Origin: Alteromonas sp. M12
GTDB lineage: Bacteria > Pseudomonadota > Gammaproteobacteria > Enterobacterales > Alteromonadaceae
Direction of reading: 5' to 3'
NCBI RefSeq assembly: GCF_037478005.1
Contig: NZ_CP144164.1
Span: forward strand, 1,364,001-1,428,000
Length of the DNA: 64,000 nt
Below are positions 1-9,786 of the stretch, piece after piece; the first letter of the stretch is position 1; every line of letters begins with the position of its first letter. A program made the translations under genes and the position numbers. The notes under the pieces were generated by a model, which had not been told where the DNA came from, did not search any database, and worked only from the letters and a program-made list of their open reading frames with translations.

Positions 1-1075
1 AATAATCGAAGACATCAAACAGGGCAAAATGGTGATCCTGATGGATGATGAAGATCGTGAAAATGAAGGCGATCTGATTATGGCCGCAGAATATGCGACT
101 CCTGAGGCTATCAATTTTATGGTCACCCATGCTCGAGGGTTGGTGTGTTTGCCAATGACAGCAGAACGCTGTCAGCATTTGAATTTACCATTAATGGTCG
201 ATAACAATAGTGCCCAATTTTCTACTAATTTCACCGTTTCAATTGAAGCCGCTAAGGGAGTTACTACTGGGATTTCTGCGGCGGATCGAGCGCAAACTAT
301 TTTGGCTGCCGTCAACAAAAATGCAAAAGCAGAAGATATTGTTCAGCCTGGCCATATTTTTCCGTTAATTGCCAAAGAGGGTGGTGTACTCAATAGAGCG
401 GGCCACACTGAAGCAGGAGTAGACTTAGCAAGATTAGCTGGTGCAGAACCTGCTTCGGTTATCGTCGAAATCTTAAATGAAGATGGCACTATGGCACGAA
501 GACCTGAACTAGAATTATTTGCTGAAAAGCATAATTTGAAAATGGGTACCATTGCCGATTTAATCGAATATAGAAACCTCAATGAAACGACCATAGAACA
601 AGTCGCTAGTTGCAAATTGCCCACTCGCTACGGCGAGTTTGATTTACATACCTTTAAAGATGTCATTGATGACCAAGTGCATTTTGCTTTATGTAAAGGC
701 AAAATCGACAGTGACAATCCTACCTTGGTTAGAGTGCACTTACATAATACGTTTAACGATTTATTTGCATCTGAACGCTCTGCCCAGCGCAGCATGGGGT
801 TGCACGAGGCGATGCAAAAAATCGCCGATGAAGGAGGCGTTTTGGTGCTATTGGGTAAGCAAGAAGATCTGATTGCGCAGGTAAAACAATTTGAAGCCGA
901 AGATCAAGGCAGAAGTGCGGCTGCAGCTAAATATCAAGGCACTTCACGAACCGTTGGAGTGGGAAGTCAAATTCTCGCTACCCTAGGGGTGCGTAAGATG
1001 CGTTTGCTAAGCAAACCTAAGAAATATCACGCCTTATCGGGTTTTGGTCTAGAAGTTGTCGATTACGTATATTAA
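1..1075 (+). CDS. ribB: 3,4-dihydroxy-2-butanone 4-phosphate synthase with degenerate GTP cyclohydrolase II-like domain (5' end outside window)
   Basis: The enzyme converts ribulose 5-phosphate to the four-carbon precursor of riboflavin. The frame is open from base 2, so the true start lies upstream. The N-terminal half has the DHBP synthase motif [11 protein letters not shown] and the [16 protein letters not shown] motif. From about residue 195 of the visible part the sequence follows the GTP cyclohydrolase II fold, but where active RibA enzymes have a cysteine zinc site it reads [13 protein letters not shown] then ASERSAQRS, with no cysteines. The second domain is therefore probably catalytically dead, as in RibBX-type proteins, and a separate ribA is expected elsewhere. 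ribH follows 65 bases downstream. Confidence 0.93.
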   Translation, partial: IIEDIKQGKMVILMDDEDRENEGDLIMAAEYATPEAINFMVTHARGLVCLPMTAERCQHLNLPLMVDNNSAQFSTNFTVSIEAAKGVTTGISAADRAQTILAAVNKNAKAEDIVQPGHIFPLIAKEGGVLNRAGHTEAGVDLARLAGAEPASVIVEILNEDGTMARRPELELFAEKHNLKMGTIADLIEYRNLNETTIEQVASCKLPTRYGEFDLHTFKDVIDDQVHFALCKGKIDSDNPTLVRVHLHNTFNDLFASERSAQRSMGLHEAMQKIADEGGVLVLLGKQEDLIAQVKQFEAEDQGRSAAAAKYQGTSRTVGVGSQILATLGVRKMRLLSKPKKYHALSGFGLEVVDYVY

Positions 1076-1140
1076 TCCATTTGGGTTTCCATGGCGTTGT
1101 GCTATAATCCGCGCCGTTTTTCTTACAGGGCTTCACAAAC

Positions 1141-1614
1141 ATGAATATCATTGAAGGTAATGTTCGCGCAACCGGCAAAAAGTTTGCGCTGGTTGTATCT
1201 CGGTTTAACAGTTTTGTTGTTGAGAGCTTAGTTGACGGAGCATTAGACACTCTAGAACGTGTGGGTGAAGTGAGTGATCAAGACATTACTTTGGTTCGAG
1301 TTCCCGGTGCTTATGAGCTTCCCATCGTAGCTAAAAAATTAGCTGAGCAAAAAAAATACGATGCTATTATTGCCTTAGGTGCTGTTATCCGTGGCGGTAC
1401 CCCCCATTTTGATTTTGTTGCTGGCGAATGTAATAAAGGTCTAGCACAGGTTTCATTGGAATACGGCATACCGGTTTCTTTCGGTGTAATCACTACTGAC
1501 AGCATTGAACAAGCAATCGAACGTTCAGGCACCAAAGCAGGTAACAAGGGCGCTGATGCGGCCATGGGTGCACTGGAAATGGTAAATGTCATCGCGCAAA
1601 TTGAAGAGGCATAA
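1141..1614 (+). CDS. ribH: 6,7-dimethyl-8-ribityllumazine synthase
   Basis: It condenses the RibB product with 5-amino-6-ribitylaminouracil to give lumazine, the penultimate step of riboflavin synthesis. The 157-residue length is typical. The family motifs [21 protein letters not shown] and [17 protein letters not shown] are all present, and the last holds the conserved catalytic-site histidine. It lies between ribB and nusB in the standard gammaproteobacterial order and ends three bases before the nusB start, so the two are very likely co-transcribed. It is also called ribE in some species. Confidence 0.96.
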   Translation: MNIIEGNVRATGKKFALVVSRFNSFVVESLVDGALDTLERVGEVSDQDITLVRVPGAYELPIVAKKLAEQKKYDAIIALGAVIRGGTPHFDFVAGECNKGLAQVSLEYGIPVSFGVITTDSIEQAIERSGTKAGNKGADAAMGALEMVNVIAQIEEA

Positions 1615-1617
1615 TCC

Positions 1618-2049
1618 GTGAAGCCATCTGCACGTAGAAAAGCAAGAGAGCTTGCGGTACAAGCCGTTTACTCTTGGCAAATGAGCAAAAACCCAGTGGA
1701 GCAAATCGAACTGGGAATTGCCACAAGCACAAATATGGAAAAAGTCGATATGGCATATTTCCAAGAATTGTTGCGAAATGTTGTCAAAGATAGTGAAAAC
1801 CTTGATAAAACGATCAAACCATACCTTGGGCGTTTACCAGAAGAACTTGATGTGGTGGAAAAAGCTATTCTGCGCATTGCAACCTATGAACTTACCGCAC
1901 GTATTGATGTCCCTTACAAGGTAGTGATAAACGAAGCTATCGAATTGGCGAAATCTTTCGGTGCGGACGAAAGCCATAAGTTTGTAAACGGTGTGCTTGA
2001 TAAAGCAATTAAAACCCTCAGAAAACACGAATTATCTTCAAAAGAGTAA
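1618..2049 (+). CDS. nusB: transcription antitermination factor NusB
   Basis: NusB binds boxA RNA with S10 (NusE) during rRNA antitermination. The protein has 143 residues, the family length, and begins at a GTG codon as [20 protein letters not shown], the characteristic arginine-rich first helix. The C-terminal part has the family motif [19 protein letters not shown] followed by [10 protein letters not shown]. It starts three bases after the ribH stop, as expected for the ribH-nusB-thiL operon. Confidence 0.96.
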   Translation: MKPSARRKARELAVQAVYSWQMSKNPVEQIELGIATSTNMEKVDMAYFQELLRNVVKDSENLDKTIKPYLGRLPEELDVVEKAILRIATYELTARIDVPYKVVINEAIELAKSFGADESHKFVNGVLDKAIKTLRKHELSSKE

Positions 2050-2050
2050 C

Positions 2051-3016
2051 GTGAAAGAATTTGATATTATTGATCGCTTTTTTAAACAAGAGCGAGAGTC
2101 GCGTAAAGACGTAATTCAGGGCATTGGGGATGATTGTGCAATCACTCGTGTGCCTGAAGGCCTTAACCTTGCCATCACCACTGATACATTAATTAGTGGC
2201 GTGCACTTTCCCGTGGATACGCCACCTGAAGCGATTGCGCATAAAGCATTGGCGGTTAATTTAAGTGATCTGGCGGCTATGGGGGCGGAGCCAGCTTGGT
2301 TTAGTTTGTCCCTATCTCTCCCTAATATAGACGAAGCTTGGTTAGAGGCTTTTTCACAATCCCTATTTGAAGTATCTAAATACTACTCAATACAATTAAT
2401 TGGCGGTGATACTGTACAAGGTCCATTGGCAATTACCATTACAGCTCACGGTTTTGTTCCGAATGAACATGCGTTAATGCGCAGCACTGCTAAACCTGGC
2501 GACTTAGTATATGTTACTGGCACCATAGGTGATGCAGGAGCCGGACTAGATATTAAATTGGGCAAACTCGATAGTTCTGAACTTGCTGCTAATTACTTAT
2601 TAAACCGACTAAATTATCCTGCACCAAGATTGCTGGCTGGAACGGCGTTACGACGCACGGCAAGCTCTTGTATTGATATATCTGACGGCCTAGTGCAAGA
2701 CCTGCAACATATTCTTAATGCATCTGAATGTGGTGCTAAAATCCACGTGAAAAATCTTCCCTTATCAGTGGCCCTCAAAGAAACGGTCGATTTAGAGCAA
2801 GCAATCCAATATGCACTCAGTTCAGGTGATGACTATGAGCTTTTGTTTACTGTTAATGAAGAACAAAAGGGCAATTTAGAAACTGCTTTGGCTAACGCAA
2901 ATATTAATGCAACTTGCATTGGTCAACTTACCGGCGTAAAACGAAAGCTTGAATTGGTTTTTGATGATGAGCCTTATGAGCAACAGGGTGCATGTTTTGA
3001 GCACTTTAGCGTTTGA
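2051..3016 (+). CDS. thiL: thiamine-monophosphate kinase
   Basis: ThiL phosphorylates thiamine monophosphate to the active cofactor thiamine diphosphate. I chose the GTG at 2051, one base after the nusB stop, because the protein then begins KEFDIIDRFF as in the family; a longer frame from 1991 would only run through nusB. That gives 321 residues. ATP and metal-binding motifs are visible: GIGDDCAI, TTDTLISGVHFP, NLSDLAAMGAEP and ISDGLVQDL. The 3' end overlaps pgpA. Confidence 0.95.
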   Translation: MKEFDIIDRFFKQERESRKDVIQGIGDDCAITRVPEGLNLAITTDTLISGVHFPVDTPPEAIAHKALAVNLSDLAAMGAEPAWFSLSLSLPNIDEAWLEAFSQSLFEVSKYYSIQLIGGDTVQGPLAITITAHGFVPNEHALMRSTAKPGDLVYVTGTIGDAGAGLDIKLGKLDSSELAANYLLNRLNYPAPRLLAGTALRRTASSCIDISDGLVQDLQHILNASECGAKIHVKNLPLSVALKETVDLEQAIQYALSSGDDYELLFTVNEEQKGNLETALANANINATCIGQLTGVKRKLELVFDDEPYEQQGACFEHFSV

Positions 3017-3501
3017 ACGCTGAACAACGAAGCCGAGTTACGCTGAGTAACCCAGCACATTTTTTGGCTTTAGGAGCAGGGTCAGGCCTTGCCTCTAAAA
3101 TGCCTGGAACATTTGGTACCCTTGCCGCTGTACCACTTGTTTGCTTGCTGCTAGAAACCGTCTCCTTGAATGTTTATCTATTTCTATGTCTGATAGCCAG
3201 TGTTGCCGGTATCTGGATTTGCGGCAAAACTGCCGATGATATGGGTGTACACGATGATTCATCTATCGTTTGGGATGAAGTGGCAGGCATGATGATTACT
3301 ATGATTGCGGTGCCTTTGAGCTGGCAGACTATGCTGGTGGGGTTTGTATTGTTCCGTGTTTTCGATATTCTCAAACCATGGCCAATAAGCTACTTAGATA
3401 AACATGTTCACGGTGGTTTTGGTATTATGGCCGACGATGTGTTGGCGGGAATCGCTGCTTTTGCTAGTCTACATTTGCTACTGCACTTCGGGGTTCTATA
3501 G
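3013..3501 (+). CDS. pgpA: phosphatidylglycerophosphatase A
   Basis: It is an inner-membrane enzyme that removes the phosphate from phosphatidylglycerophosphate to make phosphatidylglycerol. The 162-residue protein shows the PgpA signature: ALGAGSGLASKMPGTFGT at the N terminus, then VWDEVAGMMIT and RVFDILKPWPISYLD. Several hydrophobic segments fit a membrane protein. The start appears to be a TTG at 3013 whose bases overlap the thiL stop codon, indicating translational coupling. It is the last gene of the ribB-pgpA group; dxs converges on it. Confidence 0.93.
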   Translation: MNAEQRSRVTLSNPAHFLALGAGSGLASKMPGTFGTLAAVPLVCLLLETVSLNVYLFLCLIASVAGIWICGKTADDMGVHDDSSIVWDEVAGMMITMIAVPLSWQTMLVGFVLFRVFDILKPWPISYLDKHVHGGFGIMADDVLAGIAAFASLHLLLHFGVL

Positions 3502-3608
3502 CTCGTTACTTTTAACGTCTTGTTCTTCCACTATTTCCAGCTTCTATAAATTTATCTGAATCTTTGCCGCCACTGTCACTTAGCTTATAAGACCCTAGCA
3601 ACATCAAA

Positions 3609-3634
3609 TAACTGGCTAATTAAATAGCCAGTTA
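3609..3634 (-). terminator. hairpin between convergent pgpA and dxs, probable dxs terminator
   Basis: TAACTGGCTA and TAGCCAGTTA form a perfect 10-bp stem around a 6-base loop, 12 bases beyond the dxs stop. Read on the minus strand it is followed by a short TTATTT run; on the plus strand it is not followed by T residues, so it most likely serves dxs. Confidence 0.6.
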
Positions 3635-3645
3635 AAAGTCAGTGA

Positions 3646-5508
3646 TTAGTCTAAAAATTCTCTTACTTTGGCAACAATACCAGCACCGTCTAATTGCAAC
3701 TCTTTATACATCTCTTGTTGCGTTCCTTGCATGATGAACTCATCAGGTAAGCCTATTTGCAGTAACTTGCTCGTGTACTTTTGACTGAGTAAATATTCTG
3801 CCACTGCACTGCCTGCACCACCCGTAATTGCGCCATCTTCAAGGCTTACAAATAGCTCAAAATCCTTGGCTAATGAATCGATTATGTTGCTATCCAAAGG
3901 TTTTACAAAGCGCATATCTACCATAGTCGCTCCTAATTCTTCCGCCGCTTCAATAGCATAGGGCAGCAAGGTACCGAAATTCAAAATAGCTACTTTATTA
4001 CCATGTCTGAGCGTCCGCGATTGACCAATTTTAATTTCGCTCATGGTTTTTTCAATTTTAGCACCAACCCCAGTACCTCGCGGATAACGTACCGCCGCGG
4101 GTTGATTTAGTTTGTGGCCGGTGTACAGCATTTGACGGCACTCGTTCTCGTCAGAAGGGGCCATAATAATTAAGTTCGGAATACAGCGCATAAAGGGGAT
4201 ATCAAAGGCGCCTTGATGGGTTGGACCATCGGCACCGACCAAACCAGCGCGGTCTACGGCAAAAAGCACCGGAAGGTTTTGCAATGCTACGTCATGAATT
4301 AACTGATCATAAGCTCGCTGTAAGAATGTTGAATAAATTGCTACAACTGGATTGAGCCCTTCTTTGGCTAAACCTGCAGCGAAGGTTACTGAATGTTGTT
4401 CGGCAATGGCCACATCAAAGTACTGTTCTGGAAATTCTTGAGAGAATTTGACCATACCCGAGCCTTCACGCATTGCCGGAGTGATGGCCATCAATTTTGA
4501 GTCCAAAGCGGCCATATCACATAACCATTCGCCAAATACGTTTGAAAAAGTAGGACCACTGGGAGCTGATTTTGGTAAGCCATTGTCTGCAGGGTTGAAC
4601 TTAGGCACGGCATGAAATTTAATCGGATCTTTTTCCGCTAACTCAAATCCTTTGCCTTTTTTGGTTACCACATGAAGAATTTGTGGGCCTTTAATATTTC
4701 GCATGTTACGTAAGGTTTCAACAACCCCTTTCACATCGTGGCCGTCGATAGGACCGATATAATTAAATCCAAGCTCTTCAAATATGGTGCCTGGAACCAC
4801 CATACCTTTTATATGTTCTTCTGCTCGACTGGCAAATTCTTTTATAGGCGGTACATTGCTTAATAATTTTTTGCCGCCATCGCGAATCGAATTGAAGAAG
4901 TTTCCCGTTAACAGGCGCGCTAAATGACTATTGAGTGCGCCAACATTTTCTGAAATCGACATTTCGTTATCGTTCAGAATAACCAACACATCTTTATTGA
5001 TGTCTCCGCCATGGTTTAGAGCTTCAAACGCCATACCTGCGGTCATAGCGCCATCACCAATTACCGCGACTACCTTACGATCTTTACCTTCTTTTTCAGC
5101 AGCCACAGCCATGCCCAAGGCTGCGCTTATTGACGTTGAAGAGTGACCTACAGCAAAGGTATCGTATTCGCTTTCTAACGGCCAAGGAAACGGATGTAGG
5201 CCATCTTTTTGACGAATGGTCGTCATTAGTTCTCGACGACCTGTCAGAATTTTATGGGGATAAGCCTGATGACCCACATCCCAGATGAGGCGATCAAAAG
5301 GTGTGTTATAAACATAATGAAGTGCGACCGTTAGCTCAACAGTGCCTAGTCCAGAAGCGAAATGCCCACTACTTTTACTGACGCACGACAAAAGGTATTG
5401 ACGCAATTCATCTGCACACTGTCTTAATTGTTCTTGTGGAAGTTTACGCAAATCTTCAGGCGTATTGGCCTTTGCCAAGATAGGATAGTGAGCTAAATCA
5501 AGTGTCAT
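3646..5508 (-). CDS. dxs: 1-deoxy-D-xylulose-5-phosphate synthase
   Basis: This thiamine-diphosphate enzyme joins pyruvate and glyceraldehyde 3-phosphate in the first step of the MEP isoprenoid pathway. The 620-residue length is normal. Visible motifs are the thiamine-binding [18 protein letters not shown] with [12 protein letters not shown], the transketolase central-domain [18 protein letters not shown], and the C-terminal [18 protein letters not shown]. It is last in the xseB-ispA-dxs operon, 38 bases after ispA, so isoprenoid precursor and chain-elongation enzymes are made together. Confidence 0.97.
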   Translation of the reverse strand: MTLDLAHYPILAKANTPEDLRKLPQEQLRQCADELRQYLLSCVSKSSGHFASGLGTVELTVALHYVYNTPFDRLIWDVGHQAYPHKILTGRRELMTTIRQKDGLHPFPWPLESEYDTFAVGHSSTSISAALGMAVAAEKEGKDRKVVAVIGDGAMTAGMAFEALNHGGDINKDVLVILNDNEMSISENVGALNSHLARLLTGNFFNSIRDGGKKLLSNVPPIKEFASRAEEHIKGMVVPGTIFEELGFNYIGPIDGHDVKGVVETLRNMRNIKGPQILHVVTKKGKGFELAEKDPIKFHAVPKFNPADNGLPKSAPSGPTFSNVFGEWLCDMAALDSKLMAITPAMREGSGMVKFSQEFPEQYFDVAIAEQHSVTFAAGLAKEGLNPVVAIYSTFLQRAYDQLIHDVALQNLPVLFAVDRAGLVGADGPTHQGAFDIPFMRCIPNLIIMAPSDENECRQMLYTGHKLNQPAAVRYPRGTGVGAKIEKTMSEIKIGQSRTLRHGNKVAILNFGTLLPYAIEAAEELGATMVDMRFVKPLDSNIIDSLAKDFELFVSLEDGAITGGAGSAVAEYLLSQKYTSKLLQIGLPDEFIMQGTQQEMYKELQLDGAGIVAKVREFLD

Positions 5509-5546
5509 GTTTTGCCTAGTATTATTTATGTTTGTGGCTTGCGAGT

Positions 5547-6440
5547 CTAAAAACGTCGATTAACAACAAAATCGGAAAATTCGCGCAATAACGTTGTATT
5601 GTATGGCAAAGCGTCTAATGCGTGAAGTGCTTGTTGATGAAGTTGCTGCAAATATGTTTTTGCACCTTCTAATCCCAACAACGAAGGGTAGGTGGATTTG
5701 TTCTGAGCTTGATCAGAACCTTGCGGTTTACCAATCACCTTGGAGTCACCTATTATATCTAAAATATCGTCTTGAACCTGAAAAGCTAGGCCTAAAGCTT
5801 CACTATATTGATCAAGCAGTTGACTCACTTCTGGAGCAAGATCTTCGGCCAAAATTGTGGCCATGGAAACCGATACTTTAAACAATGCACCTGTCTTGAG
5901 ATTATGCAGTTGTTGTAACTCTGATTGGGAAATCGGTTTATTGGTGGCTGCTAAATCAAGGGCTTGCCCAGCACACATACCGTGAATTCCAGAAGCTTGA
6001 GAGAGCAATTTAACCAGCTTCAACTGTTTAATTGGATTGTTTATCGCAGAATCTGCTGAGCTAAGTACATCAAAGGCGAGAGTTTGCAATGCGTCACCGG
6101 CCAAAATAGCAGTTGCTTCATCAAACGCTATGTGACAGGTCGGCTTACCCCGCCTCAGTTCATCATCATCCATCGCAGGTAAGTCGTCATGGATCAGCGA
6201 ATAGGCATGAATACATTCAACTGCAAAGGCTGGCACATCCAATTTATCTATAGAAACACCCAGCATTTCACCAGTAGCATAAACCAAAAATGGTCGTGTT
6301 CGTTTTCCGCCATTGAGTAATGCGTATTGCATCGCTTGTGTTAAGCGTGTCGCAGGGGACGAATGCTCGACAAAATATTGATTGAGTAAATTGTCAATGC
6401 GCAGGTGAAAGCGCTTTTGGTTTTGAACTAAAGCGGTCAC
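5547..6440 (-). CDS. ispA: (2E,6E)-farnesyl diphosphate synthase
   Basis: It condenses isopentenyl diphosphate with dimethylallyl and geranyl diphosphates to give farnesyl diphosphate for undecaprenol and quinones. In the 297-residue protein both aspartate-rich metal sites are present: [14 protein letters not shown] and [27 protein letters not shown] is the conserved first region. The start overlaps the xseB stop by four bases, and dxs follows. Confidence 0.96.
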   Translation of the reverse strand: MTALVQNQKRFHLRIDNLLNQYFVEHSSPATRLTQAMQYALLNGGKRTRPFLVYATGEMLGVSIDKLDVPAFAVECIHAYSLIHDDLPAMDDDELRRGKPTCHIAFDEATAILAGDALQTLAFDVLSSADSAINNPIKQLKLVKLLSQASGIHGMCAGQALDLAATNKPISQSELQQLHNLKTGALFKVSVSMATILAEDLAPEVSQLLDQYSEALGLAFQVQDDILDIIGDSKVIGKPQGSDQAQNKSTYPSLLGLEGAKTYLQQLHQQALHALDALPYNTTLLREFSDFVVNRRF

Positions 6441-6688
6441 TCATCTATCCGTTGTTGGTCTAGCTCCTGAAGCACATCTTCTTGATCTTGTTGCATCAAA
6501 ATCTGCACTCTTTGTTCAGCCGCTTTGAGCATTTTTTGGCTATTTCGAGCAAGTGATATGCCCCTTTCAAACTTCGCTAATGCTTGTTCTAAAGGAATAT
6601 CTCCCTGTTCCATTTCTGCAACCAGTTGCTCTAATTCCTGCATTGTGTCTTCAAACGAATTGTCACTTAGTTCGTTGTCTTTACTCAT
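6437..6688 (-). CDS. xseB: exodeoxyribonuclease VII small subunit
   Basis: XseB is the small helical subunit that binds XseA to form the single-strand-specific exonuclease VII. I place the start at the ATG at 6688, giving 83 residues beginning MSKDNELSDNSFEDTMQELE. The frame is open further upstream, but those residues have no family character. The motif LEQLVAEMEQGDIPLEQALA, then FERGISLARNSQKML, is the standard XseB signature. It is first in the xseB-ispA-dxs operon. Confidence 0.94.
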   Translation of the reverse strand: MSKDNELSDNSFEDTMQELEQLVAEMEQGDIPLEQALAKFERGISLARNSQKMLKAAEQRVQILMQQDQEDVLQELDQQRIDE

Positions 6689-7001
6689 CTGGTACAGTGT
6701 CCTTAATAGCGAATATTTTAAAAGTTGGGAACGATACCTGAGGCACCATTTTTGGTCAATGGATTTTACTCCACCTAGGTACATAGCGGGCAATAAACTT
6801 GATAATTTTAGTAGTTCATTTGTGCCAAACTGTAATTGTATATGCTATGTTTTCCTATAACTTGGATATAACTCCTTTAGAATCGGCTTCAACAGTCGAT
6901 AAAATGGAATAATTCAGTGACTTATCCGGGTAAATACCTTAAAAAGAGTAAGGTATTCGGGTCTTTTTTCGATTAGCTTATCGAATCCTTGGGAGGACAA
7001 T
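6689..7001. other. divergent intergenic region xseB/pomA
   Basis: This 313-base gap holds the start of the xseB operon on one side and the pomAB leader on the other. I see a sigma-28-like -10 (GTCGATAA, 6895-6902) with a poor -35, a terminator-like hairpin (6919-6969, listed separately) and the pomA ribosome-binding site GGGAGG at 6991. No convincing protein-coding gene or known riboswitch was recognised. Confidence 0.6.
6919..6969 (+). terminator. terminator-like hairpin in the pomAB leader
   Basis: AATACCTT (6933-6940) pairs with AAGGTATT (6950-6957). The outer triplets CCG/CGG and GAC/GTC extend the stem with bulges on the left strand, and six T residues follow at 6964-6969. No plus-strand gene ends upstream, so this is either an attenuator in the pomA leader or the end of a short unannotated transcript. 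Confidence 0.45.
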
Positions 7002-7766
7002 GTGGATTTAGCGACCCTTATAGGTATGCTTGGTGCAATCGGTTTCGTCGTCATGGCCATGGTTATGGGTGGCGACATTAGTATGTTTATGAACGTGCCA
7101 TCTATCCTTATTGTATTTGGTGGTACATTGTTTGTGGTGCTATCTCAGTACACACTTGGGCAGTTTTTCGGTGCGGGTAAAATCGGCGGAAAAGCATTCA
7201 TGTTTAAGATTGAATCGCCTGACGACCTAATTCAGAAAATTGTAGAAATGGCTGATGCAGCTAGAAAAGGTGGCTTTTTGGCCCTTGAAGAAGCTGAAAT
7301 AGAAAATGCATTCATGCAAAAAGGCGTCGATATGTTGGTAGATGGCCACGATGTCGATGTGGTCAGAGATACCCTTGCTAAAGACATTGCGATGACCACT
7401 GAACGTCACGAGTTTGGTGCCACAATTTACAAAGGTATGGGAGACGTTGCTCCTGCAATGGGCATGATCGGTACTTTAATTGGCTTGGTTGCTATGCTTT
7501 CTAACATGGATGATCCAAAAGCAATTGGACCCGCAATGGCTGTGGCACTATTAACCACCCTATATGGCGCTTTTTTTGCGAATGTTATTTGTTTGCCGAT
7601 GTCAGTTAAATTGCTAAACCGTGCGAACGAAGAGAAACTTAATCAAAGCCTGGTGTTAGACGGCATAATAGGTATCGCAGACGGACAAAATCCAAGAGTT
7701 ATCGAAGGAATATTGAAAAGTTATCTTGCTGCGAATAAGCGCGGTGCGGCGACAGAGGAAGAATAG
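7002..7766 (+). CDS. pomA: flagellar stator protein PomA (MotA family)
   Basis: PomA is the four-helix membrane subunit of the ion-conducting flagellar stator and engages FliG of the rotor. The start is the GTG at 7002 behind GGGAGG, giving 254 residues. The N terminus MDLATLIGMLGAIGFVVMAM is a PomA-type first helix, and VAPAMGMIGTLIGLVAMLSNM contains the channel-lining segment. Length and sequence resemble sodium-type PomA more than E. coli MotA. pomB follows three bases after the stop. Confidence 0.92.
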   Translation: MDLATLIGMLGAIGFVVMAMVMGGDISMFMNVPSILIVFGGTLFVVLSQYTLGQFFGAGKIGGKAFMFKIESPDDLIQKIVEMADAARKGGFLALEEAEIENAFMQKGVDMLVDGHDVDVVRDTLAKDIAMTTERHEFGATIYKGMGDVAPAMGMIGTLIGLVAMLSNMDDPKAIGPAMAVALLTTLYGAFFANVICLPMSVKLLNRANEEKLNQSLVLDGIIGIADGQNPRVIEGILKSYLAANKRGAATEEE

Positions 7767-7769
7767 TCA

Positions 7770-8699
7770 ATGGCAGAGCAAGAATGCCCAAAATGTCCTC
7801 CTGAAGGACTCCCTGCGTGGATGGGGACTTTTGCGGACTTAATGTCTCTGCTGATGTGTTTCTTTGTGCTGTTGCTGGCCTTTTCTGAAATGGATGTGCT
7901 TAAATTTAAGCAAATTGCCGGTTCAATGAAATTCGCTTTTGGTGTGCAGAATAAAATTGAAGTCAAAGATATTCCTAAAGGTACCAGTGTTATTGCCATG
8001 GAATTTCGACCTGGCAGACCAGATCCCACTCCCATCGAAAATATCCAGCAGCAAACTGTTGATATGACCCAAGAAATGTTGGAATTCCAAGCCGGCGATG
8101 AAGATTCTGCTGGCGGACGGCAAAAACAACGAGGTGAACAACGAGGTGGAGCAGCACAACAAACCGCTACTGACCAGTCTTCGTCTTCTGCTCAACAACA
8201 ATCTAGTCAAGAACAAACTAACGAGTTGATGAAAAAAGTCGCTCAACAATTACAAAAACAAATTTTAGATGGTTCTATTGAAATGGAATCTTTAGGCCAG
8301 CAAATTATCATAAGGATCCGTGAGAATGGATCGTTTTCCGCGGGATCTGCCTTTCTACAACCCCAATTTCGTCCCATTTTGAAGACGATTGGTGAATTAC
8401 TTGCAGATGTTCCAGGTGAGATAGAGATTTCTGGCCACAGTGACAGTCAGCAAATATCCAATGAGTTATATCGCTCTAACTGGGATTTATCCGCGCAAAG
8501 GGCGGTTGCTGTAGCAGAAGAAATTAGAAAAGCTGACGGTTTTGATGAGCAACGCATGTTGGTGGTAGGGAAGGCGGATACCGCGCCATTGTCGACCAAT
8601 GAAAACGCTGGAGACAGAGGTCGTAATCGCCGCGTAGAAATTGCTATTAACCAAGGTAAACCTATGTATTCAAAACCCATTTCGGTTATCGAGCCTTAA
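7770..8699 (+). CDS. pomB: flagellar stator protein PomB (MotB family)
   Basis: PomB pairs with PomA and anchors the stator to peptidoglycan. The 309-residue protein begins with a short cytoplasmic tail containing CPKCPPEG. One membrane segment follows with the ion-binding aspartate in WMGTFADLMSLLMCFFVLLL. Then come a plug and a glutamine/serine-rich linker (about residues 110-150), and a C-terminal OmpA-like domain with ISGHSDSQQISN and GDRGRNRRVEI. The ion is inferred to be sodium from PomAB resemblance. Confidence 0.92.
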   Translation: MAEQECPKCPPEGLPAWMGTFADLMSLLMCFFVLLLAFSEMDVLKFKQIAGSMKFAFGVQNKIEVKDIPKGTSVIAMEFRPGRPDPTPIENIQQQTVDMTQEMLEFQAGDEDSAGGRQKQRGEQRGGAAQQTATDQSSSSAQQQSSQEQTNELMKKVAQQLQKQILDGSIEMESLGQQIIIRIRENGSFSAGSAFLQPQFRPILKTIGELLADVPGEIEISGHSDSQQISNELYRSNWDLSAQRAVAVAEEIRKADGFDEQRMLVVGKADTAPLSTNENAGDRGRNRRVEIAINQGKPMYSKPISVIEP

Positions 8700-8725
8700 G
8701 GGGGATGCTAACCTAACTCCCTAGG

Positions 8726-9274
8726 TTATTGGCATTTCCTAAGCGGCTCAGTTTTATCAAAGAAGATGGAAATTTCTGCCACTCCGATACCTAATTTACT
8801 CATATACGAACGATTCATCATGCGCTTTTCATCCAACATGTACATCCAATCATCTACTTTCAGATCAAATTCTGAATCATCTACAGGCACTCTGAGTGTA
8901 TAGTGCCAATTGAAACTCATACCATTAGCTTCGCCACTTGCTTGGCCAATTACATCACCTGCAGACCCTGTGACAGTGCCGTCTTGCTGAATATTAAGTT
9001 GCCACTGTCTGATTTGCGTTTCGCCATCTGCATAGTAAAACGTTTCGTGTAATTTTCCGCTATCACCTTGCCAAGTGCCAATGATGTCAACACAAAAACG
9101 ACGAGTCGTTTTGTTATTGATATCTTGCACAATTCCCCACGCGGTTACATTGCCTGAAAAATACTCTTTTAGTTTAAATTCTGGTGTGGTTCCTTGATAA
9201 TCATCGACCGAGGATGAACACCCAGATAAACCGACCATTGCAGCGCAAACCGCTGTGTATTGAATAAAGTTCAT
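8726..9274 (-). CDS. DUF3833 family lipoprotein
   Basis: A 182-residue protein with a lipoprotein signal, hydrophobic then LSGC followed by SSS, and the body of the DUF3833 family (EYFSGNVTAWGIVQD near the start and DDWMYMLDEKRMMNRSYMSK near the end). Function is unknown; members are predicted outer-membrane-associated lipoproteins. It lies two bases after the chalcone-isomerase-like gene and is the last gene of the seven-gene operon, so it probably acts in the same envelope or lipid process. Confidence 0.85.
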   Translation of the reverse strand: MNFIQYTAVCAAMVGLSGCSSSVDDYQGTTPEFKLKEYFSGNVTAWGIVQDINNKTTRRFCVDIIGTWQGDSGKLHETFYYADGETQIRQWQLNIQQDGTVTGSAGDVIGQASGEANGMSFNWHYTLRVPVDDSEFDLKVDDWMYMLDEKRMMNRSYMSKLGIGVAEISIFFDKTEPLRKCQ

Positions 9275-9276
9275 CG

Positions 9277-9783
9277 TTAACCTCCAATCAGTTGTTTACG
9301 AAGTTTGGGGTAACTGCAGTTTTCGTCGAGCCATATGGCCAGAAAACTCGGTCCAAATTTGGGGTCTTGTATCACTCCAATGAGATCATCATTAAAAAAG
9401 AATTGGCTGTGACCATTCGCATTGACCTTCAAGGTCAGTACGTCATTTTTTTTGATATTCGGCCAAATTGAATCAAGCTCATCCAGCCAATTTCGAATAT
9501 TCTGCGAGGAATAACCTAGTTTTTGCCATTCCTGTTCTGTGCGCTCCAATAAGTCTTCACTTTTTATTGCACGTAAGTATTTTATTTGCAGTGCCAATGG
9601 CAGGTTATCAGCAGCATATTCTCCATTCTTGCTATAAAGAGTTGAGAAATAAATATCGAAAAAGAATACCTCTAGTTTGGCAGAACCGACTTTCGTCAGT
9701 CCTGTTATTGGATTAGCCATTACTATATTCATTGTGTTACTGCTCACCATCAATATGAAAAAAAATCCCAAAGTTTTTAACAT
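9277..9783 (-). CDS. chalcone isomerase-like periplasmic protein
   Basis: A 168-residue protein with an N-terminal signal peptide ending near NIVMA. Its body fits the bacterial chalcone-isomerase-like fold: ITGLTKVGSAKLEVFFFDIY, LALQIKYLRAIKSEDLLERT and the C-terminal FGPSFLAIWLDENCSYP. In plants this fold includes fatty-acid-binding members as well as isomerases, so a lipid-binding role is plausible but inferred. It lies three bases from the cfa-like gene and two from the DUF3833 gene. Confidence 0.8.
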   Translation of the reverse strand: MLKTLGFFFILMVSSNTMNIVMANPITGLTKVGSAKLEVFFFDIYFSTLYSKNGEYAADNLPLALQIKYLRAIKSEDLLERTEQEWQKLGYSSQNIRNWLDELDSIWPNIKKNDVLTLKVNANGHSQFFFNDDLIGVIQDPKFGPSFLAIWLDENCSYPKLRKQLIGG

Positions 9784-9786
9784 CGG

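Noticed and set aside
6689..6793. N-terminal extension of xseB
   Set aside because: XseB proteins are about 80 residues; the upstream in-frame part shows no family sequence.
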